Source: Chrysemys picta bellii
Lineage: Eukaryota; Chordata; Testudines; Emydidae
Reading direction: 5' to 3'
Length of the DNA: 64,000 nucleotides
Assembly (NCBI RefSeq): GCF_011386835.1
Contig: NW_027053006.1
Span: 1-64,000, forward strand
Part shown: piece after piece, positions 1 to 12,639 of the stretch
How the letters are laid out: each line of letters opens with the position of its first letter
Numbering within the stretch: position 1 is the first letter of the stretch
Program-made: the position numbers and the translations under genes
Notes under the pieces: model-generated
What the model was told of the DNA's origin: nothing
Databases searched by the model: none
Seen by the model: the letters and a program-made list of their open reading frames with translations, nothing else

Positions 1-1970
1 GGTTAGTAAATCGAAGGGATAACGGAGTTCAGGAGAGCTGGCAGTTTCTCAAGGAGACAATATTAATGGCACAACTGTGAAGTATCCCAATGAGAAGGAA
101 AAATAAGAATACTAAGAGGCTCTTTAATTCCCTGAAAATCAAAATGGAATCCTGCAAGAAGTGGAAACAGACTAATTGCTAAAGAGGAGTATAGAAGAAT
201 AGCACAAAGATGTAGGACAAAATCAGAAAGGTTAACACACAAATTGAGTTATGCCTAGCAAGGGATATAAGAGGCAATAAGAAGCGGTTCTTTAAATACA
301 GTAGGAGCAAGAGAAAGATGAAGGAAATGTAGGTCTTCTATTTAGCGTGGAAGGAGAGCTAATGACGAGTGACATCATGAAAGGTGAGTTGTTTTATGCC
401 TATTTTTGTTTCATTCTTCACTAAAAAGGTTAATGGTGACCAGATTCTCAACACAATTAATATTCACAACAAGGGGAAAGAAACACAAGTCACAAAAGGG
501 AAAGAACAGGTTACAGAATATTTAGATAATTTAGATGTATTCAAGTCCGCAGGGCCTAAGGAAATTCACCCTAGGGTACTCAAGGAACTGGCTGAAACAG
601 TCTTGGAACTGTTAGCAATTATCTTTGAGAATGCATGGAGGACAGGTTAGGCCCCAGAAGACTGGAGAAGAGCAAACATTGCATCTATCTTTAGCAAGGG
701 AACAAAGAGGACCCAGGGAATTAGAGACCACTCAGCCTAACCTTGATACCTGGGAAGATACTGTAACAAATTATTAAGTGATCAGTGTGCAAGCACCTAG
801 AGTATAATAAAGTCATAGGGAATAGCCAGAATGGATATGTGAAGAACAAATCAGGCCAAACCAACTTAATTTCCTTCTTTGACAGGGTTAGTGATGGGGG
901 GAAGAAGTAGATGTGCTATATCTTGATTTTAGTAATGCTTTGGACACAGTCCCAAATTATATTCTCATAAGCAAAATGTGGTCTACATGAAATCACAAGG
1001 GTCAACCCTGGGTCCAATACTGTTCAATATTTTCAATAATGATTTGGATAATGGAGTGGCCAGTATGCTTATAAAATTTGCGGATGACACCAAGCTAGGG
1101 TGGGGATGGGGTTGGAAGCACATTGGAGGACACGATTAGAATTAAAACAACTCTGAAGAATTATAGAATTGATCTGGAATCAACAAGAGGAAATTCAATA
1201 AAGACAAGTGCAAAGTACTATACATAAGAAAGAAATAACGAATGCACACCTAAACATGGGGAGTAACTGGCTGGGTGGTAGTACTGCTGAAAAGGATATC
1301 AGGGTTTAGTGGATCACAAATTGAATATGAGTCAATACTACAATGCAGTTGCAAAAATGGCTAATATTTTGCAGTGTATTAACAGGAGTATCATGTGTAA
1401 GCTACTGGAGGTAATTGTCCCATTATACTTGGCACTCAGCTGTAGTACTGTGTCCAGTTCTGGGCTCCACACTTTGGGAAAGACATGAACAAACTGGAGA
1501 GAGTCCAGAGGAGAGCAATCAAACTAATAAAATGTTTAGAAAACTTTAACTATAAGGAAAGATTTAAAAAAAACAACAACACAGGCACGTTTAGTCTGTA
1601 AAGAAAAGACCCAGAGTTGACCTGATTATAGTTTTCACATATGTTAAGGGCTGTTATAAAGGGGAGCTTGATCAATTTTTCTCTGCCCACTGATGGTAGG
1701 ACAAGCAGTAATGGGCTTAATCTGCAGCAAGGGAGATTTAGGTTAGATATTAGGAAAAAAACTTTATAATTATAAGTTAGTTACACGCTGGAATCGACTT
1801 CCAAGGGAGGTTGTGGACTCCCCATGATTGGAGGTTTGTAAGAACAGGTTGGACAAACACTTGATGGTGTGTGTTTACTTGGTCCTGCCTCAGTGCTGGA
1901 GGCTGGATTTGATGACCACTCAAGGTCCCTTCCAGTCCTACATCCCTTTGATTCTATTTGTCTGTATGCA
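1..1970 (+). mobile_element. Decayed CR1-type LINE, ORF2 remnant
   Basis: The clearest coding piece is at 384-650, where peptides such as [10 protein letters not shown] and IIFENAWRTG match the stretch just before the reverse transcriptase domain of CR1 ORF2. Further remnants in shifting frames include a degraded FADDTK-like catalytic region near 1078-1095, the [14 protein letters not shown] C-terminal region near 1780-1830, and a CR1-type 3' end near 1920-1960 (GGTCCCTTCCAGTCCTACA, then GATTCTAT). Many stops and frameshifts make it non-functional. The left edge is cut by the window or by decay. Confidence 0.8.
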
Positions 1971-2920
1971 GATTTTCAAAGGTGCTCCGGACCCACAATG
2001 GGGCTCAGAAATCCAAAAGAGGTCAGTGTCTAGCAGCTGTGCAAGTCTGACCCATAGGGGTGTTGGATCTGAAGGCACACAAAGGGTTCATTGCAAGGTT
2101 TAATCGAAGGAGACACTCATTAGGAGCAGTGTACAGATGGGCAAAACTTGAACCACATTTTTTACCTAAATAAATAATGCTGCAACACGTCTAGGGCTGG
2201 TCACCCAGAAGAATCGGGAATCACTTTGCAAAGTCAAGGAACTGAGGTACAAACTATACACAGGATAACTTGTTCAGCCAGTAAAACGTAGCTACATTTG
2301 GGATGAAAGAGGGCAAATGTTTGACAATTTAGAACCACACTGTACAGCAGTTTAGTGCAGGAGGTTAAAAAAAATCACATTGATTGGAAAAGCAGAGGGA
2401 ATATAGTTATACAAGTTGGAACTTGAATGCCATGTATTTTATGGCGACAAGTGGGCAGTGACTTGTTTTTACATCTCACCTGAAAGACAGTGCATAACAT
2501 TTTCAAAAGGTCTGAAGTGACTTAGGAACCTAAGTCCGACTGAAAGTCAATTTAAACGTAGGCACCTAAGTCATATAGGTGCTGGTCAAAATTGTATCCA
2601 GTTTCTTCTATAACACAAGACTCCTTATACTGTGACTGGACCTTAGGTTTGTACTAACAAGGAGGGAAGAGTGCAACCTACTGATGCAACATTACGACAT
2701 TCTGCAGCACCTGGGTTTTCACCTGCTTAGGCCCTTCATTTGTGATATCTGTTTAAGTCACAGCTCATAAAAATGCTGAGAAGTCCATGTTACTCTTCAT
2801 CCTGAGGGTACTAGTAATACCATGAATGACACAATCTGTTTGTTAGACTTAGCCCTTTTTTCTGTTCGTGAATTGTCCATTGAATCATAAATCATCATGG
2901 TTTCTATGAGTCAGTTACTA
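1971..2920. other. Gene-free stretch
   Basis: No coding region, RNA gene or repeat with recognisable ends was found. ORFs here are short and lack any protein-like pattern. Confidence 0.5.
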
Positions 2921-2924
2921 CTAC

Positions 2925-3112
2925 TACTACTAACTTCCTATATACAACTTTTTGTCCATTTATCACAGAGCTCTTTACAAAGGCAGGCAAGTTCCATTAT
3001 CTCCATTTTACAGATGGGAAAACAGACAGTGTAGCAAATTGAATTGCCCAAGGTCACACAGCTGATTAGTAGCAAAGCTGGGCGTAAACCCTGTCTCCTA
3101 GTGACCTAAGGA
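2925..3112 (+). mobile_element. MIR-like SINE fragment
   Basis: The core reads ATCTCCATTTTACAGATGGG, then AAGGTCACACAGCTGATTAG. These are the diagnostic central and 3' motifs of MIR/CORE-type SINEs. A short CTA triplet run sits just upstream at about 2927-2938. There is no RNA polymerase III promoter left, so this is an old truncated copy. Confidence 0.7.
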
Positions 3113-3308
3113 TTCCTTGCATGTCACAACGTGACTGGCCCCTTTAAGGATAGCTAGGGTCAGTCATACCTATGCCATAATTAATTAGCTGCTTCCCAGC
3201 CTGAAGGGGCAGAACTAAGGAGCATCTGGTGATAGCGTAATGGACACCTGAGCCTTATCAAAGGACTGAGAGTGAGATCAGTCTGGAGTTGGAATCACAG
3301 GAGCAGAT

Positions 3309-3333
3309 TGTCTGTCTGTCTGTCTGTCTGTCT
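3309..3333. repeat. (TGTC)n microsatellite
   Basis: About six perfect TGTC units, continuing into an imperfect CTCGCTCA run. Confidence 0.9.
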
Positions 3334-3716
3334 CGCTCACTCGCTCCTATGGTAGGCCCTGAGCCAAGGAGTGCAAGGAAAAGGGTACGCCAATCCAAGG
3401 CTCTATAACAGCCAGATAGGACACAAGGCACAGAGCGCTGAGGAGGGGCTGGAAGTAGGGCGCACAGGGCCAGCTGAAGGGCACTGTGCCCTTTTGTTGG
3501 AGAGTTTTCAGTTTGGACTGTGCTCCCTGGAAGGGGCTGTGTTTGTTGTGACTTGGCTGGTGGGCTAGACCACAGCTACCCCACAGCTTGGTGTGGAGAG
3601 CTGAGGAGACTAACTTTCAGGAGGGAAACTGAGGCAAACAGTGCCAACAGAACAGGGGTGCTACAAAGCAGCCACGCCCCTCCCTCATTGCAAATGACTA
3701 CTAGTGCTTCATGCAG

Positions 3717-4830
3717 TGTTGTTGTAGCCATGTTGTCTCTGGATATCAGAGAGACAAGGTGCACGAGGTGATATCTTTTATTGGACCAACTTCTGTTGGT
3801 CAGTGAGACAAGCTTTCACAGAGCTCTTCTTCAGGTGGGGGAAACTTACTCTAAGGCCTGGTCTACACTACAGAGTTAGGCTGACGTGAGACACTTACAT
3901 CCATCTAACACTGAAATGTAGTTCCCATCGATGTAAGTCACCCACTCCACCAACCTAATAGCTCCACCTCCATAAGAGGTGTAGCACTTAGGTCAATGTA
4001 GTTAGGTGGATGCAGAGTCTGTGTAGCCACTGTGTTTCTTACATCGCCTGTTGCTGCCTTTGACCCCCTGAGCTGTCAGCCCTGCCACCACTCTGGGCTG
4101 ACCACCAGAGCCTCACCACTCGGTGCTGACAACTGGAGATTTCAGATTCACATGGAGCTGACCACCAGAGCCCCAACGCCTTGGTCAGCCCCCCACAAGG
4201 CCCCGCTAAAGTTGATGCAAGCACTCCTGGTGATTATGCACACCGCCAGCAGAAGGAGGGTAGTGTGGACATAAACGGCCAATTTAATTACTGTGGTGGC
4301 TGACATAATTGCCTCTCTATTGCCTGGTCTATTCTATATTGTTAAGTCAATGCAAGGCAGCTTACATTGACCTAACTATGGATTTGTCTACACTTAAGTT
4401 TGTTCCCGCCGACGTAACTGCCCAGCTATGCCGATTTAATAACTCCACCTCCACAAGTGGCGTAGAGTCAAGGTCAACGTAGTTAGGTCAACGCAGTGTC
4501 AGTGTAGACACTTCATTGCTTACTTCGACTGTTACTGGCTTTCAGGAACCATCCCACAATGTCCACAATTTAATCGATACAATCGCTCCTGGTGAGGACA
4601 CTCACTGCTGACACAAGGAGCCAAGTGTGCACACACACAAGTGATTTAATATCTGCATTGCCTGTATGCCGACATAAGTTAGGTTGATGTAATTTTATAG
4701 TGTAGACCAGGCATGAGTAAGTTTCTCAGATCTGAAAAAGAGCTCTGTGTGGCTCAAAAGCGTGTCTCTCTCACCAAGAGAAATTGGTCCAATAAAAGAT
4801 ATTACCTTATCCACCTTGTCTCTCTAATAT
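3717..4830. mobile_element. Inverted Penelope-like repeat pair interrupted by a MITE
   Basis: The left arm (3717-3854) and right arm (4714-4830) are inverted copies of one repeat. Its landmarks are ATCTTTTATTGGACCAACTT, AGAGCTCTTCTTCAG and AGAGAGACAAGG. The same repeat occurs at 10186-10335 and 28051-28248. The two arms are separated by a Harbinger-type MITE (3855-4713), so the host repeat was there first. No coding region is present. Assignment to Penelope-like elements is inferred from the inverted arrangement, the retroposon-type target duplications of the 28-kb copy, and a hammerhead-like core. An unclassified repeat family is the alternative. Confidence 0.55.
3855..4713. mobile_element. 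Non-autonomous Harbinger-like MITE
   Basis: Starts GGCCTGGTCTACACTA and ends with the inverse TAGTGTAGACCAGGC plus one mutated base. These are the termini of the autonomous Harbinger element at 19997-24850. Flanking triplets TAA and TGA are compatible with a decayed 3-bp target duplication. A second TTTGTCTACACTTAAG motif near 4383 and the repeated CAACGTAGTTAGGT segments suggest two related MITE units joined or nested. No transposase is encoded, so mobility would have depended on an autonomous relative. Confidence 0.75.
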
Positions 4831-7034
4831 TGCTTCAGATATGCAAAAAGTGCAATTTGAAATATTTCACTTGATAGACAGATCACACAACCTTTTTGTG
4901 CTTCCCCCACAGGATGAGCATACCTAGGATGAAGGTGCCAATGTGAATATTCATTGCCCCTAAAATTTAAAAAAAAAATCACTTTCTTCAAATATTCTTC
5001 AATAGTCGCACATGTTGGCAATGATTCCTGCCTGTAAATTTGCTTACTACACTATTTAAAGAATAGACCACAACGGGCATGGACACAGTCAAAATGAATT
5101 AATGTCAAAGTTTCTACTACTATTTATGGAGTATTCACCTGGGCCTGATCCTGCAAGTGAAACGGATTCAATATTTATGAATAATAATAATAATGAGCAA
5201 ACTAGCAGGGTCATTGGTTTGCCATTATTAATAATTTATTTGCTTTAAGTAGCTCCCAGAATGTGCAGAGCAACATAAGAGAAGGTACAGGGTCAGATCC
5301 TCACCTGATGTAAATCAGGATTAGTCCAGTAAATCATTGGAGCGAAGCCAATTTATACTAGCTGAGGGTCTGCTCCCAGGCTTTGTCCCAGAGATCTTGC
5401 GATTTTAACCAAACCGATAAAAGGGAAGGGGAAAAGGGTACAGCATATAAACAAAGCATAAAGGGTGATGATTGATTATTTAATCAAGCCCTTTTTGAAT
5501 GTTATTGTGTAGCTAGCTACTTCTCCGCACTACCGTTGTAAAGTAATCAGCCGCTGTAAATTACTCTGACAAGCCCGAGGATAAATGCCCTCAGATTTGT
5601 GCCTGGGCCGATGCAGCCTCTAATCTCTAAATAAACTGGACCTTGCAGAGCTTGTGAGTGTCTTTCTGAGTTAGAAAGCTTCCTGATTATGTACATTAAA
5701 CCCTGCTCATTTCCCAATTCAGACAGTTAACCCTTGCTCCTGTGCGGTGCCCTTTGTATGCTACATATCAATGTACTTACGCTTCCACTCTGCAGCTGCA
5801 GGGCGAAATCTGTCTGCGGGCTGGCAAAATGCTGTAGGTTTCTCTATGGAAAAGCCAGTGCCTGTACTGTATTTTAGGTATCAGTGCTGCCTGATTATTC
5901 AGGAGTTTGGAGGATTAGCCCAGGATGATGATTTTTACTTCAAAAGTAGATTAGTGGAAGTCGACAGCCTCATGTCCAGCCATACGCAGTGCGAAGTGAT
6001 AATAAGTATAGAACTGCTAGTTACTTGGGTCCCATGTCACACACTCCGACTGGATAAATGATGAATCTGTAATGACATTACATAGAATTGAGACAGATGG
6101 CTCTGGCTTTTGATAAATGCATACATCTTCATAATCAGATCATAATCCCAATGCCTGGAAGATCAATTGGAATATAATAACTTTGAAAACTAAAATCATT
6201 TTGCTGGTTTGACTGTAAGATGCGCATTAAAAACAGAACTGGTCTTAATTTAATTAGACCTGTGCCTTCTTCAACGTGAAATTAAACAAGAAGAAATGAA
6301 ACCATAAGAAAACAAATACAGGGACATTCGCATCTTATTTTACTTTGAACTCGTGTTATTTATCCTACTGCATATAATGAAATACCATTGCCAAAAAGAA
6401 AAGACAATTATTTTCTCTCCAATGGACATTAAGACAGATTGATGGTCTCCACTATAAAAAGGACTAAATGAAATTCTTGACATCTTTTCAGCAAGATCTC
6501 ATTTCACTCCTAAGACTCTAGTTATGATGAAGCTTATAATACGGTCCACCTGTTATTGATAGTGATGTTTAATATTTGACTGGCTATTTAAGGTGCAAAG
6601 TCCTTGAGATAAATCTCTCTTTCCTGATTTTACTAGTTTACTTTAGGCACACATACTGGAAATTGAAATGATTGACTAAGGACCCGGTGTAAAAATTACC
6701 ATTTGAAATAATGTCATTACCAAAAAGTGAGGATTTTTGAGAACAAAATAATTATGAAGCTCATTAAATTCACAGTTTCTGCATATTGCAGATTAGTAAA
6801 AGACTAATGGCGGATCTCAGCCCATAATTTTGCAGAGTAGTAGTGTATTATCGGAATGACTGTCATTTACCCTAAATTTAAATCCTTGCTCCTGCACATA
6901 AATAAATATCTTTCCCTCATTTGCATGGGATTTAGGATATCTTTCGGTAAAATAAAGGCAATATGTGGTTCTGCACAGAATTTCAGCCAAACTTGGATTA
7001 TCGTTACAGTAACTCCTAGAAACCCTAATTAAGA
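4831..7034. other. Gene-free, AT-rich; possible conserved non-coding DNA
   Basis: No genes. A short AAT run lies near 5181-5194. Between about 5460 and 5700 and again at 6060-6900 the sequence is non-repetitive and AT-rich. It is dense in homeodomain-type cores such as TTTAATTTAATTAG (about 6246) and TAATCAG. This texture is often seen in deeply conserved regulatory DNA, but conservation cannot be judged here. Confidence 0.35.
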
Positions 7035-7182
7035 TCAGAGGTCCTTTATGCTGGGTGCTTTACAAATATGTAGCATGAGATAATCCTGTCATGAAGATTT
7101 TACAATCCAAATAGACAAAGGGGTGGAGGGGAAACAGAGGGGCAGAGAGAAGTGACTTGACCAAGGTCACACAGCACATTAT
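7035..7182 (+). mobile_element. MIR-like SINE fragment cut by a CR1 copy
   Basis: TTTTACAATCCAAATAGACA, GGAAACAGAGGGGCAGAGAG and CCAAGGTCACACAGCA form the typical MIR 3' region. The match stops exactly where the CR1 3' end (ATCATAGAATCATAGAATAT) begins, so the CR1 copy appears to have inserted into this SINE. Confidence 0.65.
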
Positions 7183-7183
7183 C

Positions 7184-8697
7184 ATAGAATCATAGAATAT
7201 CAGGGTTGGAAGGGACCTCAGGAGGTCATCTAGTCCAACCCCCTGCTCAAAGCAGGACCAATTCCCAACTAAATCATCCCAGCCAGGGCTTTGTCAAGCC
7301 GGGCCCTAAAAACCTCCAAGGAAGGAGATTCTACCACCTCCCTAGGTAACGCATTCCAGTGCTTCACCACCCTCCTAGTGAAATAGTGTTTCCTAATATC
7401 CAACCTAGACCTCCCCCACTGCAACTTGAGACCATTGCTCCTTGTTCTGTCATCTGCTACCACTGAGAACAGCCGAGCTCCATCCTCTTTGGAACCCCCC
7501 TTCAGGTAGTTGAAAGCAGCTATCAAATTCCCCCTCATTCTTCTCTTCTGGAGACTAAACAATACCCAGTTCCCTCAGCCTCTCCTCATAAGTCATGTGC
7601 TCCAGCTCCCTAATCATTTTTGTTGCCCTCCACTGGACTCTTTCCAATTTTTCCACATCCTTCTTGTAGTGTAAGGCCCAAAACTGGACACAGTACTCCA
7701 GATGAGGCCTCACCAATGTCAAATAAAGGGGAATGATCACGTTCCTCGATCTGCTGGCAATGCCCCTACTTATACAACCCAAAATGCTGTTAGCCTTCTT
7801 GGCAACAAGAGCACACTGTTGACTCATATCCAGCTTCTCGGCCAGCATAATCCCTAGGTCCTTTTCTGCAGAACTGCTACCTAGCCATTCGGTCCCTAGT
7901 CTGTAGCAGTGCATAGGATTCTTCCGTCCTAAGTGCAGGACTCTGCACTTGTCCTTGTTGAACCTCATCAGGTTTTTTTGGCCCAATCCTCTAATTTGTC
8001 TAGGTCCCTCTGTATCTGATCCCTACCCTCCAGCGTATCTAACACGCCTCCCAGTTTAGTGTCATCTGCAAACTTGCTGAGAGTGCAGTCCACACCATCC
8101 TCCAGATCATTAATAAAGATATTAAACAAAACCGGCCCCAGGACCGACCCTTGGGGCACTCCGCTTGAAACCGGCTGCCAACTAGACATGGAGCCGTTGA
8201 TCAGTACCCGTTGAGCCCGACGATCTAGCCAGCTTTCTATCCACCTTACAGTCCAGCCCATACTTCTTGGCGGCAAGAATACTGTGGGAGACCATATCAA
8301 AAGCTTTGTTAAAGTCAAGGAATAACACTTCCACTGCTTTCCCCTCATCCACAGAGACAGTTATCTCATCATAGAAGGTAATTAGTTTAGTCAGGCACGA
8401 CTTCCCCTTGGTGAATCCATGCTGACTGTTCCTGATCACTTTCCTCTCCTCAAAATGCTTCAAAACTGATTCCTTGAGGACCTGCTCCATGATTTTTCCA
8501 GGGACTGAGGTGAAGCTGACTGGCCTGTAGTTCCCCGGATCCTCCTCCTTCCCTTTTTTAAAGATGGGCACTACATTAGCCTTTTTCCAGTCATCCGGGA
8601 CCTCCCCCGATCGCCATGAGTTTTGGCCTAAAGTAGAACCTGGTTGGTGCATTAGTAACTGGACCACCCCAACTCCCTCTTTGTGAGCTCTAGCCAA
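7184..8697 (-). mobile_element. 5'-truncated CR1 LINE with RT domain
   Basis: On the minus strand, ORF pieces at 8182-8697, 7968-8348, 7555-7986 and 7269-7562 together cover the CR1 reverse transcriptase to the C-terminus. Visible motifs are [26 protein letters not shown], the palm signature FADDTKLGG and the C-terminal [14 protein letters not shown]. The 3' end is the standard CR1 tail, with the repeated ATCATAGAAT octamer at 7182-7197. Several frameshifts separate the pieces and the 5' part is missing, as usual for CR1. The copy is fairly young because long frames survive. Confidence 0.92.
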
Positions 8698-8699
8698 GG

Positions 8700-9415
8700 G
8701 GTTCCTATGCAGCCTCGTGGTACTTTAAAGAAGACCTCCGTTCCAAGACTTTCCAGGGATGATGGTACTTAGAGGAGATGAAGAAGCTCTGGCTCAAAGG
8801 TACCACAATGGGATGAATCAGACCCTGTGTCTTGCCGGCTGTGTATTGCCGTGGTCACCGTCAGGAGGCAAGGGGATGTGCAAATATAAATTAACGGATT
8901 CTCCCAAAATCATGGAAAGGCGATTTTCTCTACACTTGGGTAAAGGATAAAATAAAAATCACACCTTAATTTTCACTCAGACCAAAAGCAAATGAATTTC
9001 AGGGCTCTGTCTCAGTCTTCAGGAGTTAGTGTGCCAGGTGCCTTTTCTCCATAGCATTGTTCACCTGTCAGCAGACAGCTGATGGTGCCCTGGGGCCCTG
9101 ATACGAAGCCTATTGAAGTCTGTGGGAGCTTTTCCATTCACTTCGAGGGTCCTTGGAGTACTCCAGCGTTTGTGCTCGGGATGGGGCTGTGGCCAGGAGC
9201 CTCCTCTTCCCTCCCTATGCAATAGCTTGCACCTCCAGGAAGTACAAGCTACACTTTTTATGCACTTGTTGTATGAGTAAGGGCTATTGCATAATGTACT
9301 GCCCACTTGTGGCCAAGAGACATTAGACCTCATACAACTATAGCACCTTTCTCCATTATTTTTTTGTGCTCCCCACATGCTCTTGGAGCTGCCATGTGGC
9401 CCCAAACTCTTTTAT
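8700..9415. other. Gene-free stretch
   Basis: No credible gene or repeat boundary seen. Confidence 0.5.
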
Positions 9416-9600
9416 GAGTCATAGACTATCAGGGTTGGAAGGGATCGCAGGAGGTCATCTAGTCAAACCCCCTGCTCAAAGCAGGACCAATCCCCAGACA
9501 GATTTTTGCCCCAATCCCTAAATGGCCCCCTCAAGGATTGAAATCACAACCCTGGGTTTAATAGGCCAATGCTCAAACCACTGAGCTATCCGTCCCCCCC
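9416..9600 (-). mobile_element. tRNA-derived SINE with CR1-like tail
   Basis: Read on the minus strand it has a tRNA-like head with an A box (GGATAGCTCAGTGGTTTGAG) and a B box (GGTTGTGATTTCAATCC). It then joins GGGGCCATTTAGGGATTGGG and ends in the CR1 3' motif TGACCTCCTGCGATCCCTTC. This is the organisation of turtle Cry-type SINEs, mobilised by CR1-type LINEs. Short flanks CTTTTATGA and CTTTTGTGA could be a decayed target duplication. Confidence 0.85.
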
Positions 9601-10185
9601 GCCCTTTTGTGATGCTTGAATAAACACTATTCATGGATTGGGTTTTCTCTCCATCTCCTCTGGTACAATGGATTCCCCATCAGTGAGAGTCTCACAATCA
9701 TCTTTCTGGGCGACAGGATAATCTGTGCCACACTTTACACATCTGTTGGGAAGGGCACATAAAACAGAGAGGCAAATTGCTGGTCCACTGAGTGCCACAG
9801 CCCCGATGAGTCATCTTCAGTGTAATGACCTGAATCAAATATTTGGCTCTGTCTCTTTGTTTGATATTTCTCCTACTCCTGCTGCTGATTGCCAGCCTAA
9901 AATAGTGCGTGCTGAAAGACAGCAATAGCAGCTGGAGACAGGAGAATTCATCCTGTTTGTGCTAGCACACCTCTGCAGATTCCACAGCTACTTCCACGTC
10001 ACAATGGGCAATCTTCGTCCACTCGCATGCCCACCTCCTCCAGGCAGGAACTCACTGCCCACATCTGATGGGAAAACAATCCAGGCCAAAATGAACATTG
10101 AGTTTGGGTGTCTTCATTTTTGGTTGCCCGCTTTAGATGCATTTAAAGAGCCTTGCATTTCGCTGTGACATTTGGAGTACCTTTC
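9601..10185. other. Gene-free stretch
   Basis: Short ORFs only, overlapping on both strands. None has a recognisable motif. Confidence 0.5.
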
Positions 10186-10335
10186 CCAGAGCTGAAGAAG
10201 AGCTCTGTGTAGCTTGAAAGCTTGTCTCTCTCACCAACAGAAGCTGGTCCAGTAAAAGAGATGACCTCAACTCTCTAATAATTCTAATGTCGCTCTGATA
10301 TATTGGGACTGATACAGCTACAACTACATGGCATG
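10186..10335 (+). mobile_element. Penelope-like repeat fragment with hammerhead-like core
   Basis: Same family as 3717-4830 and 28051-28248. It contains CTGAAGA (10192-10198), a short hairpin (AGCT...AGCT) and GAAA (10216-10219), followed by GGTCCAGTAAAAGAGATGAC and the terminal AGCTACAACTAC. Non-coding. Confidence 0.55.
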
Positions 10336-10339
10336 GACT

Positions 10340-10460
10340 AAAAGAGCCTGGATTTTCAGAAAATGCTGATCACCCACTCTCTGAAAATCAAGCCCCTTTC
10401 AAGTGTCTCAAACTGGGCACCCAACATCATTAGGCACTTTTGAAAATTTTGGCCTTAGCT
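10340..10460. repeat. Dispersed repeat fragment with inverted arms
   Basis: GATTTTCAGAAAATGCTGA, CTCTCTGAAAATCAAG and TAGGCACTTTTGAAAATTTT belong to a short dispersed repeat. Related copies are near 18300-18500, 36550-36850 and 40680-40870. The sequence is rich in inverted arms and has no coding content. Its class is unknown. Confidence 0.45.
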
Positions 10461-10619
10461 TGCAGCAAGTTGTTGGGTTTTTGTTTTGTAAAGCAACATA
10501 TTTAAAATATCATCCAACCATAGCGTAAATTAGTAGCAGATATATTTGTCTTCAATTTGCCTTCATGCCCAATCATAAAGGAAATTGTATGGAAACTTAG
10601 AGAGGCTATCAAGCTATGG

Positions 10620-11374
10620 CAGGGGCGGGCAAACGTTTTGGCCTGAGGGCCGCATCAGGTTTAGTAAATTGTATGGAGGGCCGGTTAGGGGAGGGGGTTG
10701 TGGCCTGTCCCCCACCTCCTATCTGCCACCCGACCACCCGGGACTCCTGCCCCATCCACCCCCTCCCCACTCCCTGTCCCCTGACCGCCCCCAGACCTCC
10801 GCCGCCCCATCCAACCCCTCCTCTCATTCCTGATAGCCCCTCTGGGGCCCCTGCCCCATCCAACCACCCCTTCTCCCTGCTCCTGACTGCCCCCTGCTGC
10901 CCCATCCACACACACCCTCCTTCCTGACTGCCTCCCCAGGACCCCCACCCCATTCAACCCCCTGCTCCCCCCCGACCACCCTGACCCCTATCCACACCCT
11001 GGACCCCTGGCCATCCCTGCCCTCTATTCAACCCCCCTGCTCCGTGCCTCCTTACCACGCTGCCTGGAGCACAGGTGACTGGCAGCGATACAGCTGCACC
11101 GCCCGGCTGGAGCCAGCCACACTGCCGTCGCCGCCGCCACCGCGCAGCACAGAGCACTGGGTCAGGCCGGGCTCTTCAGCTGCGCTGCCCCAGAAGCTCA
11201 CAGCCCCGCCCCCCAGAGCACTGCGCTGGGGTGGAGCAAATGAGCTGAGGTTGTGGGGGAGGGGGGACAGCAGGGGAGGGGCAAGGGTAACCTCCCGTGC
11301 CAGGTGCTCGGGGACACGGCAGGATGGCCATGCAGGTCGGATGTGGCCCGCAGGCCGTAGTTTGCCCACCTCTG
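10620..11374. mobile_element. Non-autonomous hAT transposon
   Basis: Terminal inverted repeats CAGGGGCGGGCAAACG and AGTTTGCCCACCTCTG bracket a 755-bp GC-rich interior. The flanking octamers AGCTATGG (10612-10619) and AACTATGG (11375-11382) match at 7 of 8 positions, the target duplication size of hAT elements. No transposase is encoded. The long opposing ORFs are by-products of C-rich and G-rich strands (runs of CCCCATCCACC). Confidence 0.85.
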
Positions 11375-11382
11375 AACTATGG

Positions 11383-12604
11383 TATTGCCTCCTAAGGTGA
11401 AAATCCTTCTCCGCTATTGCTGAGCCTCATATGTGTGATAGCTTATTGATCAGAGTGAGACGCTCAAGGAGAAGTAGATGGAGCCATACATTTTCACTCT
11501 GATATATGCACAGCTGATGAATGATTGCACTGCAGTAGGCTAGCTGTTAGACCGTGCGTGCCTGGTGAAAAGAGGCAGATTTTATTTCTAGCCCTGGCTC
11601 AGCTCTTAACATCAGCACTTCTGCTGTCAGGAGCATGGAGAAACCTTTTCAACACACCCTACAGTTAATCTGTGGGAGCTGAGAGATGCTCGGGTATTAT
11701 GAACATCAGGCCATTCATTCATTTGGGTGCCTAAATGAATACATGGCTCTAGGCTTCTGCCCTAGGCTGGAGAGGTTAAGCAAAATGCACAGCGCTCATC
11801 TGTGCACAGATAGGCATAAGAACGGAGGCCAAGGTATCTTTCTCTGGACAGACAAGACTGCTGCATTGATGATAAAATATCCCAAGTGTGAAATTTTCAT
11901 TAAGTACAGCGAATGCATTGCTACGGTAACAACCGCACCATCCACATCAAGGTCATTCATATGAGCCAGTGCTGTCGGTCAGTTCTACACGAGGTTCAGA
12001 GGACATCTAAGGAGAAGACCCACTCTTTGTTTCTTGATGATATCCAGAATGCTGCTGACAATGCTCATGCTTTGGCAGAACTAATACAAGCCCACCCAGC
12101 CACTGGGTAGGAATCACCCTGGTCATCAAATAGGATGTTGCAGAAGGAACTGCCTTGAAAATGTCACAGTTATGGGGCTAGCCACACCTGTTTCCCATTT
12201 CTGGTGTCTCTGAGTCTGTCCCCACAGCTGTTCGGTCTCATGCCCTTATCTGTCTGGGGTTCTCCTACTCTTGGACTGGGAACTGGATACAACCCCCGGT
12301 CTAGCCCAATTGCTTATTATTGTGCATGCTCACATGGGTGTAGGCATGTGTTGGACCCTCTCTTTGGGAGCCTGTGACCAGGGATACAATGACCCACGGT
12401 CTTCTTAAAACAATGTATGTTTATTAGCAAGTGGAACAAAGCATGAAGGAATTGTTCAAACAACCAATACCCTACACCCATATTGAAACCTCAGCCCTAG
12501 ACATCTCCCTGGGCAATATGGTAATAGAAATTTTAACTATCAATGAAAATACAGACTGCTGTTTCTGTCCTTCTCCTCTTTACTCATAGTTTTGAATATA
12601 AACA

Positions 12605-12605
<1 letters not shown>
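11383..12605. other. Gene-free stretch
   Basis: No credible gene. A two-ORF region at 11686-12110 shows no domain and no splice context that would support coding. Confidence 0.45.

Positions 12606-12636
<31 letters not shown>
12606..12636. repeat. (CA)n microsatellite
   Basis: About 15 uninterrupted AC dinucleotides. Confidence 0.95.

Positions 12637-12639
<3 letters not shown>

Noticed and set aside
7184..8697. Reverse transcriptase ORFs read as a host gene
   Set aside because: The motifs and the 3' octamer tail are those of CR1, and the frames are broken.
10585..11400. Several 80-118 codon ORFs on both strands
   Set aside because: They fall inside a non-autonomous hAT with C-rich DNA. 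Opposing frames mirror each other and have no domain.
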